Shown: positions 1 through 9,762, numbered from the stretch's first letter. The stretch is DNA of 64,000 nucleotides from Actinomycetes bacterium (GCA_030614915.1 JAUXAG010000008.1:1-64000); one strand, 5' to 3'. Notes: a model not told the origin generated them from the letters alone. A program made the numbers and translations.

Positions 1-98
1 CGATATAGCTCGTTGTCGCAACCCGATACGCCCTGGTCGCGTGGAACCACGTCGAATCAGACGTCATACAGAGGTTTACCCATATCTAACCATGCCAC

Positions 99-818
99 GT
101 GATCTTGCACGAAAGAAATGCTTATCCTAATGCCATTGGGGACCTGATTGTGGCGGTGTATCTGCTGATTCTGCCGGCGTTGGCGATGATTTTCGGGGGC
201 TTGGCGTCGGCTAATCCTCTGGCCAGCGTGGGAGCGAGCCGGGAGATGAAGCTGGTCCTAGCCTACGAGCTGCCGTTTATTCTGATGATCGTGGTAGTGC
301 TGATCAAGAGCGGCGGCGAGTTGGGATTAGGTGCTCTGATAGCAGATCAGCAGGCCAATGGGGTGTATGTGGGGAGTATATCGGGGGTGTTGGCTTTGAT
401 TGTGGCGATTCTGTGTACGCAGGCCAAGCTGGGCCAGGTGCCCTTCGATGCGGCCGAGGCAGAGACGGAACTGACCGGGGGAATAATGGTGGAATACTCG
501 GGGACGCCGTTGGCGGTGTTCAAGCTGACCAGGGCGATGCTGTACGTTGTGGTGCCGATGTTCGTGGTGGTGCTGCTGTGCGGCGGCATTGACGTTGTCC
601 GCGAGAACGAGGCCCTAGGCCCGTTTATTTTGGGTATCATCCTGGGCGTCCTGAAATACGTCGGCCTGCTGGTTCTGGTGGTGTTGATTCGCAATACGAA
701 CCCGCGGCTGCAAATTAAGAATGCGATAAAGTTTTTCTGGGGCCATGTAACCCTGCTGGCGGTTATTGCGGTGATCCTGGCGTTTATAGGAGAACAGTTG
801 AAAATCGGCTGGCTCTAG
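99..818 (+). CDS. NuoH/EchB/MbhM-like membrane subunit of group 4 hydrogenase, 5'-truncated
   Basis: Complex I subunit 1-like motif 'ASREMKLVLAYELPF...FDAAEAETELTGGIMVEYSGTPLAVFKL'. The N-terminal helix and conserved segment are missing, and there is an in-frame stop at 87-89. Confidence 0.85.
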   Translation: MILHERNAYPNAIGDLIVAVYLLILPALAMIFGGLASANPLASVGASREMKLVLAYELPFILMIVVVLIKSGGELGLGALIADQQANGVYVGSISGVLALIVAILCTQAKLGQVPFDAAEAETELTGGIMVEYSGTPLAVFKLTRAMLYVVVPMFVVVLLCGGIDVVRENEALGPFILGIILGVLKYVGLLVLVVLIRNTNPRLQIKNAIKFFWGHVTLLAVIAVILAFIGEQLKIGWL

Positions 819-839
819 AGAACCGGCAAGAGGACGAAG

Positions 840-1268
840 ATGAGTCTAAAAATCAAAGCTCTGACCAAATCGCCGTGGGTGTATCACCTTTGTGCAGGGG
901 GCTCGTGCAACAATTGTGATATCGAGATTCTGGATCTGTTGACGCCCCGGTTCGACGTGGAACGTTTCGGGGCGGTGCTGGTCGGCTCTATCAGACATGC
1001 CGACGCTCTGCTGGTAACGGGTATCGTGACCAAGAAGACGGCCCCACTTGTAAAAAAACTATGGGAGCAGGCTCCCAAGCCGTGTCTGGTGTTCGCCATT
1101 GGAGGCTGTGCGTGCAGCCAAGGGTTGTTCAAGGACTGCTACACAGCCAATCCGGTGCCGCTGGATGAGCTTATTCCGGTGCACGCCTATGTACCGGGGT
1201 GTCCGCCCAAGCCGGAAACTATGATTGCAGGGATCGTCAAGGCCTTGGGGTCGCTGGTAGCGAAATAA
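840..1268 (+). CDS. NuoB-like hydrogenase small subunit (EchC/MbhJ-like)
   Basis: CxxC...C...C pattern: 'GGSCNNCDIEILDLLTP', 'GGCACSQG', 'VPGCPPKPE'. Confidence 0.9.
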   Translation: MSLKIKALTKSPWVYHLCAGGSCNNCDIEILDLLTPRFDVERFGAVLVGSIRHADALLVTGIVTKKTAPLVKKLWEQAPKPCLVFAIGGCACSQGLFKDCYTANPVPLDELIPVHAYVPGCPPKPETMIAGIVKALGSLVAK

Positions 1269-1292
1269 AAGAAGCCAAACGAGTAGAAAACC

Positions 1293-1739
1293 ATGACCGA
1301 AAAGATCGTTCAAGAAATTCAGCAAGCCCTGGGTAAGAAGATCAAGAGTGTTGTCATAAAGAATTCCCAAAGGGTGTACATAGATATTGACCCGAAAGCT
1401 ATCCGCGAGGTTGGCCGTTACCTCTGGAAGGATCGCGGGGCCCGCTACGCGATAGCGACGACGGTTGATAATCGTACCAGCTTCGAGGTAATCCATCACT
1501 TCAGTCTCGACCGGGAGGGCGGAGTTATGGTGTCGATACGCAGCGTGTTGAGCCGAGAAAAGCCCAGCATGCCATCCTTGGCCACTGTAATCAAGGCTGC
1601 CAGCTGGATCGAGCGGGAGATGAACGAATTGATGGGCGTGGAGTTTGAAGGTCATCCGGACATGCGAAGGTTGATCTTATCCTCCGAACATTGGCCCGAA
1701 GGCGTGTATCCGCTGCGAAAGGATTTTAGTCACCGGTAA
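1293..1739 (+). CDS. NuoC-like subunit (MbhK/EchD-like)
   Basis: 'ERE(M)NELMGVEFEGHPDMRRLILSSEHWPEGVYPLRKDF' is typical of 30-kDa subunits. Confidence 0.88.
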   Translation: MTEKIVQEIQQALGKKIKSVVIKNSQRVYIDIDPKAIREVGRYLWKDRGARYAIATTVDNRTSFEVIHHFSLDREGGVMVSIRSVLSREKPSMPSLATVIKAASWIEREMNELMGVEFEGHPDMRRLILSSEHWPEGVYPLRKDFSHR

Positions 1740-1775
1740 CGTCTGTCCCGAGTGCTGAGTGAAGGACAAGAAATC

Positions 1776-2969
1776 ATGAATGATCGGCGAATCATACCGA
1801 TAGGCCCGTATCATCCTCTGCAGGAGGAGCCGGAGCTGTTTCGGCTGGAGGTTGACGGTGAAACGGTAGTGGACCTGGACGTAGAGGTCGGCTGGAACCA
1901 CCGGGGTATCGAGAAGCTCTGCGAAACGAAGACCTACGATCAAGTACCTTTCGTGGTCGAGAGAATCTGCGGTATATGCTCGACCTCGCACCCGTTGGCC
2001 TATGTGCAGGCGGTGGAGGAAGCGGGGGATATCGAAGTCCCCGAGCGGGCTTTGTATATCCGAACGATTATCGCCGAACTGGAGCGAATCCACTCGCATC
2101 TGCTGTGGGTGGGCTTGGCGGGCCACTTTCTGGGTTACAATACGGTGTGGATGTGGAGCTGGAAATACCGCGAACCGGTATTGGACATCTGTGAAACGGT
2201 TACGGGCAATCGTAATCACTATGCGATGATGAAAGTGGGCGGTGTACGGCGGGATATTCTGCCCGAACACGTCGATTACATCCTGGAGCGAATACCCGAG
2301 CTAGTGAAATTCACGGACCTGATCAAAGGGGCAGTGCTTGATGACCCGGTCTTACACGCTCGGCTAAAGGGCGTCGGCGTAATGACCACCGAAGATATGC
2401 ACGAGTACGGGGGGGTTGGTCCGACATCGAGAGCCTCCGGCGTGCCGGGCGACGTCCGGCGGGATGATCCATACGCAGCCTATGGGCTGGTGGACTGGGA
2501 TGTAATTACTGCACCTTGGGGCGACGTATTCGCCAAGGCCGTAGTCCGGGTACTGGAGATGTACGAGTCGATAAGAATCGTCAAAGAGTGTCTGACGAAG
2601 ATGCCCGAGGGTGAAATCGACTCCAACCCCAAGACCGTACCCGCAGGAGAGGGGATCGGCCATCACGAGGCACCACGGGGCGAGGTCTTCCACTACGTGC
2701 GCTCGGACGGGACGAATCGGCCGATTCGGCACAAGATACGGGCCCCGACGTATATGAATCTGCCTACCTACAAGGCCTCGGTGGTGGGGGCGTCGATAAC
2801 CGATGCGACGATTATCCTGGCGGCTATCGATCCGTGCTACTGCTGCACGGAACGGATGGCAGTGTATAAACATAAGGGAGATCCCAGAGAGCCGATTATG
2901 ACCGGCGAGGACCTGGTAAGGCTCTCGCAAGAAAAGACGGCCAGACTGCGAAAGGAATTCGGCTTATGA
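1776..2969 (+). CDS. Group 4 [NiFe]-hydrogenase large subunit (MbhL/EchE-like)
   Basis: Both Ni-ligand motifs are intact: 'RICGICSTSHPLAYVQAVE' and C-terminal 'DPCYCCTERM'. ATG at 1776 preferred over the GTG at 1752 in the ORF track. Confidence 0.92.
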   Translation: MNDRRIIPIGPYHPLQEEPELFRLEVDGETVVDLDVEVGWNHRGIEKLCETKTYDQVPFVVERICGICSTSHPLAYVQAVEEAGDIEVPERALYIRTIIAELERIHSHLLWVGLAGHFLGYNTVWMWSWKYREPVLDICETVTGNRNHYAMMKVGGVRRDILPEHVDYILERIPELVKFTDLIKGAVLDDPVLHARLKGVGVMTTEDMHEYGGVGPTSRASGVPGDVRRDDPYAAYGLVDWDVITAPWGDVFAKAVVRVLEMYESIRIVKECLTKMPEGEIDSNPKTVPAGEGIGHHEAPRGEVFHYVRSDGTNRPIRHKIRAPTYMNLPTYKASVVGASITDATIILAAIDPCYCCTERMAVYKHKGDPREPIMTGEDLVRLSQEKTARLRKEFGL

Positions 2970-4843
2970 GCAATGAGCTACTACACGTGGTAGCTGTGCC
3001 GCTGGTGCTGGCGGGAATCGCCCATTTGCTGGGACGGCGGCTGAGTATATTGGCTCGACTGGTGGGCTTGGCCGGTACCGCTTTGACGCTGTGGCTTGGC
3101 GTTCGAGTCTGGTGGCTGGCGGCTGGAACGGCTGAGAAGGCGTCGTGGACCCTGCCCAATTGGCAATGGCTGGGAACTCTGCGCGACACGCCGGTGCTCC
3201 ACGTTGATGCCCTGAGCGGGTTTATGCTGGCGGCGGCGTGCTTGTTCGCTCTGTTGATAGTCATATACTCGCTGAGTTCGGTTAGGGGTAAGGAGCTGGC
3301 CAACGGGTATTTTTATGGGCATATACTTGCAGCATTGGCGGCGGCGGCCGGGGCATTGTTGGCCAATGATTTCGTAACCCTGGCTATCTTCTGGGGGTTC
3401 ATGGGTCTGCCGTTCTATTTGCTGATCAATATGGGCAAAGAGAACTGCGAGGCCGCGGGCAAGAAGATGTTCATCATCACCGGGGCGTCGGACTCGCTGC
3501 TGCTCTTGGGTATTGGTTTACTGCTGGCCAGCGGCCACAAGCTCGGATTGTATGGCGAGATTGCCACCTCGAATGCCGCAATGGCCGGTGCGTTTTTGTG
3601 CTTCTCGGCCGCGGCCTTCGCTAAGGCCGGTGGTATGCCGCTGCATTCGTGGATACCGGACGTGGCCGAGACGGCACCGGTTCCGGTGGTCGCATTTTTG
3701 CCGGCCTCGGTGGATAAACTGCTGGGCATCTACCTGTTGGCCCGAATCTCTCTGCATAGTTTTTCAATAACACCGGGCGGCTGGTTGAGCAGCCTGTTGA
3801 TGATCTTAGGAGCGATCACCATCGTCGCAGCAGTGACAATGGCCCTGATCCAGCATAATTTGCGGAGGCTGCTGGGCTTTCACGCGGTGAGCCAGGTGGG
3901 TTACATGATCCTGGGCATCGGCACCGGCAGCATCCTGGGTATAGCCGGTGGTGTGTTCCACATGCTCAACCACGCCATTTATAAGTCGTGTCTGTTTCTG
4001 ACGGCTGGGTCGGCTGAGCGTCGGGCGGGCACGGGGGAGTTGGACAAGATGGGCGGGTTATATAAGGCCTTGCCGGTAACTTTCCTGGCTGCGGTGATCG
4101 CGGCCTTGGCTATTTCGGGGATACCGCCGCTGAACGGTTTCTTCAGCAAATGGATGGTGTATCAGGCAGTCATCGAAATGGGGCAGACGACTGGCGGTTG
4201 GCTGTGGATAGTCTTGCTGGTGGCGGCGGTGTTCGGCAGTGCCTTGACGCTGGCCAGCTTCGTGAAGGTAATACATTCGGTTTTTCTGGGTCAGGAATAT
4301 AAAGGGCCGGAGAAGGCACCGGTCGGTCCCAAGGCTGGGCTGGGGATGCGGATAAGCATGGTGGTTCTGGCTGGGGCGTGCGTGGTCTTCGGTATCTGGG
4401 CGATGCAGCTTCCGCTGGGCAGGATGATCTTCCCGGCGACGGGGATCCCGACACAGTTGAGCATTTGGGAGCCGCAACTGGCTACAGGGCTGATCCTGTT
4501 GGCAATCGCGGCGGGTCTGGTTATCTATCTGCTGGGCACTGCGGTGAAGGTACGGCGGGACGACAGCTACGTAGGAGGGGCCGACGTAAGCGCCGAGCCG
4601 GATATGCGTTTCAGTGCCGCGGATTTCTACCAGACGATCTCCAAGGAGATGCCCGTACTGCGGCGGTTATACGTGCAGGCCGAGAAGAGCTGGTATGACT
4701 TCTACGCCCTGGGGCGAAGATTGATATTCTACGTCGGCGGCGGGCTGCGGGCCCTGCACTCGGGGCTGCTGCTGACCTACGTGGCCTGGTGCGTGCTGGG
4801 CCTGGTGGTGCTGCTGTGGTTATTCGTCTCGGCGAGTAAATAG
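2966..4843 (+). CDS. NuoL/MrpA/D-like antiporter subunit (complex I subunit 5 family)
   Basis: 'AETAPVPVVAFLPASVDKLLGIYLLARI', 'FHMLNHAIYKSCLFLTAGSAERRAGTGELDKMGGL'. Confidence 0.9.
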   Translation: MSNELLHVVAVPLVLAGIAHLLGRRLSILARLVGLAGTALTLWLGVRVWWLAAGTAEKASWTLPNWQWLGTLRDTPVLHVDALSGFMLAAACLFALLIVIYSLSSVRGKELANGYFYGHILAALAAAAGALLANDFVTLAIFWGFMGLPFYLLINMGKENCEAAGKKMFIITGASDSLLLLGIGLLLASGHKLGLYGEIATSNAAMAGAFLCFSAAAFAKAGGMPLHSWIPDVAETAPVPVVAFLPASVDKLLGIYLLARISLHSFSITPGGWLSSLLMILGAITIVAAVTMALIQHNLRRLLGFHAVSQVGYMILGIGTGSILGIAGGVFHMLNHAIYKSCLFLTAGSAERRAGTGELDKMGGLYKALPVTFLAAVIAALAISGIPPLNGFFSKWMVYQAVIEMGQTTGGWLWIVLLVAAVFGSALTLASFVKVIHSVFLGQEYKGPEKAPVGPKAGLGMRISMVVLAGACVVFGIWAMQLPLGRMIFPATGIPTQLSIWEPQLATGLILLAIAAGLVIYLLGTAVKVRRDDSYVGGADVSAEPDMRFSAADFYQTISKEMPVLRRLYVQAEKSWYDFYALGRRLIFYVGGGLRALHSGLLLTYVAWCVLGLVVLLWLFVSASK

Positions 4844-4866
4844 CAATACGATGGAGTAGGACGATA

Positions 4867-5403
4867 ATGGTTACAAACCTGCTGATTTTCCTGCTGCTGT
4901 TTATGATTATTGCGGCGGTGGCGGCTCTGCAGACCAAGAATCTGCTCTCGGCGGTGATATCCGTCGGAGCGGTGGGCTTCGGGGTGAGCGTGGCCTTTCT
5001 GCTGCTTCGAGCCCCGGACGTGGCTATCACCCAGATAGCGGTGGAGGTGCTGACCCTGCTGCTGCTGATCCGGGCGACCATCTGGCGGGGCGTACGAACG
5101 GTTTCGGGCCAACGAGAGGTCTTCGGCTCGGCGGTGGCGGTGGTACTGGTACTGCTGATTCTGCTGCTGGTCTTGCCCGTGTTCTCGGGGCTGTCGTTTG
5201 GCGTCGGGCCACAGATGGAGTTGGCGTCCAGCCATTACCTGCAACAGGGATTGAGCGAGACGGGCTCGGCGAATATCGTCACTGCGGTGCTGCTGGACTA
5301 CCGGGCTTACGACACCTTGGGTGAGGCTACAGTCTTGTTTACAGCCATTATCGGGGCCCTGGTGCTGATGCGTCAGCAGGCCCGCAAGCCCTTGGAGGAA
5401 TAA
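4867..5403 (+). CDS. MbhD/MbhE-like (DUF4040/MrpB-related) subunit
   Basis: 'LQTKNLLSAVISVGAVGFGVSVAFLLLRAPDVAITQIAVEVLTLLLLIRA'. Confidence 0.82.
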   Translation: MVTNLLIFLLLFMIIAAVAALQTKNLLSAVISVGAVGFGVSVAFLLLRAPDVAITQIAVEVLTLLLLIRATIWRGVRTVSGQREVFGSAVAVVLVLLILLLVLPVFSGLSFGVGPQMELASSHYLQQGLSETGSANIVTAVLLDYRAYDTLGEATVLFTAIIGALVLMRQQARKPLEE

Positions 5404-5405
5404 AG

Positions 5406-5882
5406 ATGACCGGTATGACGGTTATAGTCAAAACGGTAACCCGCTGGACGGCGGCCCTGATCTTTCTCTACGGGGCTTATGTGGTAGCCTACGGGCATCT
5501 GGGCCCCGGTGGAGGTTTTGCGGGGGGAGTGATCTTGGCCTGTGCTTACATCCTGATAACCCTGGCGTACGGTGGCGAACATGCCTTGCGTGTGCTGCCG
5601 CGGGCAGTGGCGTCTCGCCTGGACAGTTTTGGGGCCTTGGCCTTTTTGGCCTTGGCATTGGTGGGTATGGTCGGGGGCGGATTGTTCTTTACCAATTGGC
5701 TGCAGCAGAAGTGGGCAGGTAAGGCTTTCCACGTTTTCAATGGGGGGATTATTCCGCTGGCCAACGTGGCTATAGCCATAAAAGTATGCATGTCGTTGTT
5801 TTTGGTATTCTTTATTCTGTCCAGCGTGCGAATGTTCGGCAAAGATGAGCAAATAGACTTCCGCTCTAAAGAGGTGGACTGA
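5406..5882 (+). CDS. MnhB/MrpB-like subunit (MbhF)
   Basis: 'YGAYVVAYGHLGPGGGFAGGVILACAYILITLAYG' is the MnhB signature. Confidence 0.85.
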   Translation: MTGMTVIVKTVTRWTAALIFLYGAYVVAYGHLGPGGGFAGGVILACAYILITLAYGGEHALRVLPRAVASRLDSFGALAFLALALVGMVGGGLFFTNWLQQKWAGKAFHVFNGGIIPLANVAIAIKVCMSLFLVFFILSSVRMFGKDEQIDFRSKEVD

Positions 5883-6229
5883 TGATTTACGTATTGTGCC
5901 TGATCCTATTCCTGGTGGGGCTGTACGGCGTATTGAGCCAAAAGAACCTGATCAAGCTGATCATTGGTCTGGGGATCATGGAGTATGCGGTCAACATGTT
6001 TCTGATTATGGTGGGCTACCGCAAAGATGGCAAGGCGCCGATCATGGAAAGCGGGACGGGTCTGGATAAATTTCTCTCGGGGGCGGTGGATCCGCTGCCG
6101 CAGGCGATGGTACTGACAGCCATCGTGATCAACCTTGCCGTGCTGGCGTTGGCGATTGCCATAGCCATGCGGCTGTACCAGAAGTACGGGACGTATGACA
6201 TAACCGAGATCCGACGGCTGAGAGGATAA
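5882..6229 (+). CDS. NuoK/MrpC-like subunit (MbhG)
   Basis: Small 3-TM protein, '...DPLPQAMVLTAIVINLAVLALAIAIAMRLYQ'. Confidence 0.88.
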   Translation: MIYVLCLILFLVGLYGVLSQKNLIKLIIGLGIMEYAVNMFLIMVGYRKDGKAPIMESGTGLDKFLSGAVDPLPQAMVLTAIVINLAVLALAIAIAMRLYQKYGTYDITEIRRLRG

Positions 6230-6301
6230 AAGAAGGCTTGAGGCTGGAGGCTTGAGGCTGGAGGCAAGAAGAAGAAAGGCACAAAGGGGTAAATAAGAAA
6301 A

Positions 6302-6370
6302 GAAACCCCCGGTGGGCCCCCCAATCGCGAAATATCGCGATTGGGGACCCCTAAATCCGGGGGCTAAATA
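6302..6370. repeat. Nested palindromic repeat (GAAACCCCCGG ... CCGGGGGCTAAATA) inside the hydrogenase operon
   Basis: Outer arms CCCCCGG/CCGGGGG, inner hairpin CCCCAATCGCGA/TCGCGATTGGGG. Ends match the repeats near 53.1 and 56.15 kb. Confidence 0.8.
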
Positions 6371-6405
6371 AGGCAAAAGACGAGAAGAACAGGAAGCTTG
6401 AGCCA

Positions 6406-7944
6406 ATGAAAATCGATATTCAAACAATTCTGCCGCTGGCAATAGCCATACCGCTGGGGATGGGTTTTATTCTGCCTCTCTTGGGCAAGAAACTGACGCG
6501 GCTGGCGGACGTAGCGGCTAATCTGGCGACGGCGTCGCTGGTGTGCCTGTCGATAATCCTGCTGGTGGGGCGTCTGCAGGGTGGCGGAGCGGAAGTCTAT
6601 TGGATGGGCGGTTGGCGCATAACCGCCGGCGGAACGGTATTCGGTATCAATCTGGTGTTGGATGGGCTCAGCGCCCTTATGCTGGTGCTGGTGTCGGTGG
6701 TGAGCTTCGCGTCGACATTGTTCAGCAGCCGCTACATGGATCAATACACGGGGCGATCCAAGTATTACGGGCTGTTCATGCTGATGATAGCGGGAATGAA
6801 CGGCTGTGTGCTGACCGGGGATATGTTCAACCTGTTCGTATTCCTGGAGATTGCGGCGGTATCGAGCTATGCCTTGGTGGCCTTCGGCTGCGAGAGCGAC
6901 GAGCTGGAGGCTTCGTTCAAGTACCTGATTCTGGGCTGCGTGGCTTCGAGCTTTATCCTGCTGAGTATTGCCCTGCTGTACGCACAATTCGGGGCTCTAA
7001 ACATGGCCCAATTGGGCGAGCGGATGGCAGAGCTAGGGGTCAACAAGGGATCGCTGCTGGCCTTGATGATGCTGCTGGCGGGTCTGGGAGTAAAGGCGGC
7101 GCTGGTACCCTTTCACGCCTGGCTTCCTGATGCTCACCCGTCGGCGCCGGCGCCGATCTCGGCGATGCTCAGCGGGGTGCTGATCAAGGCCATCGGGGTT
7201 TACGCGATTATCAGAGTGGTCTTCAACGTTTATGGTTGGACCCCTGAGCTGGGGATGGCCCTGATGGTCCTGGGCACCTTATCGATGATCGTCGGCGGAG
7301 TGCTGGCCATGAGGCAGGGAGATTTCAAGCGGCTGTTGGCATACTCGAGTATCAGCCAGATCGGCTACGTGGTGCTGGCTATCGGGCTGGGGACGCCGCT
7401 GGGGATTCTGGCGGGTCTGTTCCACCTGGCGAACCACGCGATCTTCAAATCTTTGCTGTTCTTGACCTCCGGAGCGGTGCAGTACCGGACGGGGACGAGG
7501 CAGTTGGACGAGATGGGCGGGCTGGCTCAGAAAATGCCCATCACGGGCCGAACGTGTCTTGTGGGCTCGATGAGCATTGCCGGGATCCCGCCATTCAACG
7601 GATTCTTCAGCAAGCTGCTGATTATCATAGCCTGCGTGGCAGCGGGGCGCTGGGGATTTGCCCTGTGTGCGGTGATAATCAGTATCGTGACCTTGGCTTA
7701 CTTCCTGAAGGTGCAGAAGAACGCGTTCTACGGCAAGCTGAAAGACAAGTGGGCCCAGGTGCGCGAAGTGCCCCTGACTATGCAGTGCAGCATGGTGCTG
7801 CTGGCGGTTCTGTGCGTGGCGATGGGTCTGCTGTTGGTGCCTGGTCTGAGGGAGGCGGTTCTGGAACCAGCTCGAGACGCTTTGTATCAGGGAGTAAAAG
7901 GCTATCAAGAGGTGGTCATGACGTTGCTCGGTTCGGGCGGCTAA
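6406..7944 (+). CDS. NuoN/MrpD-like proton-translocating antiporter subunit (MbhH)
   Basis: 'LVPFHAWLPDAHPSAPAPISAMLSGVLIKAIGVYAIIRV', 'LLAYSSISQIGYVVLAIGLG'. Confidence 0.92.
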   Translation: MKIDIQTILPLAIAIPLGMGFILPLLGKKLTRLADVAANLATASLVCLSIILLVGRLQGGGAEVYWMGGWRITAGGTVFGINLVLDGLSALMLVLVSVVSFASTLFSSRYMDQYTGRSKYYGLFMLMIAGMNGCVLTGDMFNLFVFLEIAAVSSYALVAFGCESDELEASFKYLILGCVASSFILLSIALLYAQFGALNMAQLGERMAELGVNKGSLLALMMLLAGLGVKAALVPFHAWLPDAHPSAPAPISAMLSGVLIKAIGVYAIIRVVFNVYGWTPELGMALMVLGTLSMIVGGVLAMRQGDFKRLLAYSSISQIGYVVLAIGLGTPLGILAGLFHLANHAIFKSLLFLTSGAVQYRTGTRQLDEMGGLAQKMPITGRTCLVGSMSIAGIPPFNGFFSKLLIIIACVAAGRWGFALCAVIISIVTLAYFLKVQKNAFYGKLKDKWAQVREVPLTMQCSMVLLAVLCVAMGLLLVPGLREAVLEPARDALYQGVKGYQEVVMTLLGSGG

Positions 7945-7996
7945 AACAACTCGGCCGGAAGTGGCCGAGCAAGGCCCTAAATAGAGTGGAGCAATC

Positions 7997-8521
7997 ATGC
8001 GGCGAATAGTAATTTTCATAGTGAGCTATCTATTATGGTGTGGACTGGTCTGGCCTTACGACCAGAATCGTATAGGCACAGACGGGACGGCCTGGGACAC
8101 GGGGAGTTTGCTGCTGGGTTTGGGGGTGGCCCTGCTGGTGGCGATTCTGTTCGGGGGGGCGTTGACCAATAAGCCGAAGAATCTTTTCAACCCCCTGCAC
8201 ATTTTCTGGGTGATCGTCTATTTGCCGGTCTTTTTCTATTATTGCATCAAGGCCAATCTGCAGGTGATGTACCTGGTACTGCACCCGGATATGCCCATCA
8301 AGCCGGGAATCGTCAAGGTCAAAACCAAGCTCACCAGCGAGAGCGGGGTAACCGCCCTGGCAAACTCCATTACTCTTACGCCGGGAACGCTGACTGTCGA
8401 CGTGATAAATGACAATGAGCTCTACGTTCACTGGCTGGTGGTCGAAAGCGCCGAAGAGGATAAGGCTACCGAGATCATTGTCAACCGCTTCGAGTATTTC
8501 TTGGAAAAAATATTCGACTAA
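7997..8521 (+). CDS. MrpE/MnhE-like subunit (MbhA)
   Basis: '...IKPGIVKVKTKLTSESGVTALANSITLTPGTLTVDVINDNELYVHWL' is the MnhE core. Confidence 0.88.
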   Translation: MRRIVIFIVSYLLWCGLVWPYDQNRIGTDGTAWDTGSLLLGLGVALLVAILFGGALTNKPKNLFNPLHIFWVIVYLPVFFYYCIKANLQVMYLVLHPDMPIKPGIVKVKTKLTSESGVTALANSITLTPGTLTVDVINDNELYVHWLVVESAEEDKATEIIVNRFEYFLEKIFD

Positions 8522-8539
8522 TCCGGAGAGGACAGGCTA

Positions 8540-8815
8540 ATGAGCGGCTTTGAAGTGTTTCTGTATGTGGCCATAGTCGTGCTGATGATTTGTATTTACC
8601 TGTGCATGTATCGGATCAGCCGAGGACCTACCGCGCCGGACAGGACCGTGGCTATCGATATCCTGGGCGTAATCCTGGTGAGCTTCTGTGCGATCATGGC
8701 AATAATTACCAAACGGGACTTTTACATCACCCTGGCTATAGCCTGGGCTTTGCTGGCCTTTATCGGTACGGTGGGTTTGAGTAAGTACCTGGAAGGACGG
8801 GGCTTTGATGAGTGA
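8540..8815 (+). CDS. MrpF/MnhF-like subunit (MbhB)
   Basis: 'RISRGPTAPDRTVAIDILGV' is the MnhF core. Confidence 0.88.
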   Translation: MSGFEVFLYVAIVVLMICIYLCMYRISRGPTAPDRTVAIDILGVILVSFCAIMAIITKRDFYITLAIAWALLAFIGTVGLSKYLEGRGFDE

Positions 8816-9182
8816 AATTATAGCAGCGATTCTTATTGGCATTGGTGTGCTGTTCAACCTTTTCGGCTGTATAGGTCTGGTGCGTTTCCCGGACGTGTAC
8901 ACGCGTCTGCAGGCGGCAACCAAATGCGTAACCCTGGGGACGTGCCTGACGCTGGGTGGAGTAGCGATTTACGGCTTTGCGGGCGGTTTTGGGGCCATGG
9001 GGATGAAATCTCTGTTGTGTATCGGCTTTTTGGCGATTACAGCTCCGACGGCGGCCCACGCTCTGGCCCGGGGAGCATACAAATACGGCGTGAAACTCAA
9101 GGAACCTACGGTAGTGGACCTGTACCAGGAGGTCGAGCCGCAACCAACGAGTATCGAAGATGAAGAAACCGAAACTACGTGA
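8805..9182 (+). CDS. MrpG/MnhG-like subunit (MbhC)
   Basis: 'IGLVRFPDVYTRLQAATKCVTLGTCL' and '...LCIGFLAITAPTAAHALARGAYK'. Confidence 0.9.
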   Translation: MMSEIIAAILIGIGVLFNLFGCIGLVRFPDVYTRLQAATKCVTLGTCLTLGGVAIYGFAGGFGAMGMKSLLCIGFLAITAPTAAHALARGAYKYGVKLKEPTVVDLYQEVEPQPTSIEDEETETT

Positions 9183-9762
9183 ACTAGCCGAAGCGATCAA
9201 GGCGGTAATTGTCGGGCCTTATACGAGCAAGTTCCCTGCCGAAATGCCGGAGGTGCCGGAACGCTATCGGGGCAAGCCCTACTTCGACGAGAATGAATGT
9301 GTGGGCTGTGGGACCTGTGCCCTGGTGTGTCCGGCCAAGGCCATTACTATGGAAGAATCGGCCCAGACCAAGCTGCGCCGCATGATTTGCCGCTACGACA
9401 TGTGCATTTTCTGCGGGACCTGCCAGGTAAACTGCATTACGGAAAAGGGTATTACCCTGAGCCATGAGTTCGAGCTCTCGGCCTTGGATCGGGGGGATAT
9501 GCAAGAAGAGGTGGAAAAGGAAGTGCTCCTCTGCGAAGCCTGCGACGAGATCATCGGGGCTGTGGATCATATTAAGTGGGTAGCCAAGCGGCTGGGACCG
9601 CGGGCCTTCGGCAACCCGCTGCTGATGCTGACGAGCTTACAGTCGTTGGGGGCTGCAGACGAAATGCCGCGTATCGATAGGGAGCAGATTCCGCTACGGC
9701 GCGGCGACCGTATTCGAATTCTCTGCCCTAAATGTAGACAAGAGACCGCCCTGGTGGTATAA
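9160..9762 (+). CDS. 4Fe-4S ferredoxin-like hydrogenase subunit (MbhN/NuoI-like)
   Basis: Two CxxCxxCxxxC motifs (CVGCGTCALVCP, CIFCGTCQVNC) and overlap with the previous ORF. Confidence 0.9.
   Translation: MKKPKLRELAEAIKAVIVGPYTSKFPAEMPEVPERYRGKPYFDENECVGCGTCALVCPAKAITMEESAQTKLRRMICRYDMCIFCGTCQVNCITEKGITLSHEFELSALDRGDMQEEVEKEVLLCEACDEIIGAVDHIKWVAKRLGPRAFGNPLLMLTSLQSLGAADEMPRIDREQIPLRRGDRIRILCPKCRQETALVV

Noticed and set aside
1752-2969. Hydrogenase large subunit considered as NuoD of complex I
   Set aside because: Both CxxC Ni-ligand motifs are present and no NuoEFG-type NADH module occurs; hydrogenase is the better call.
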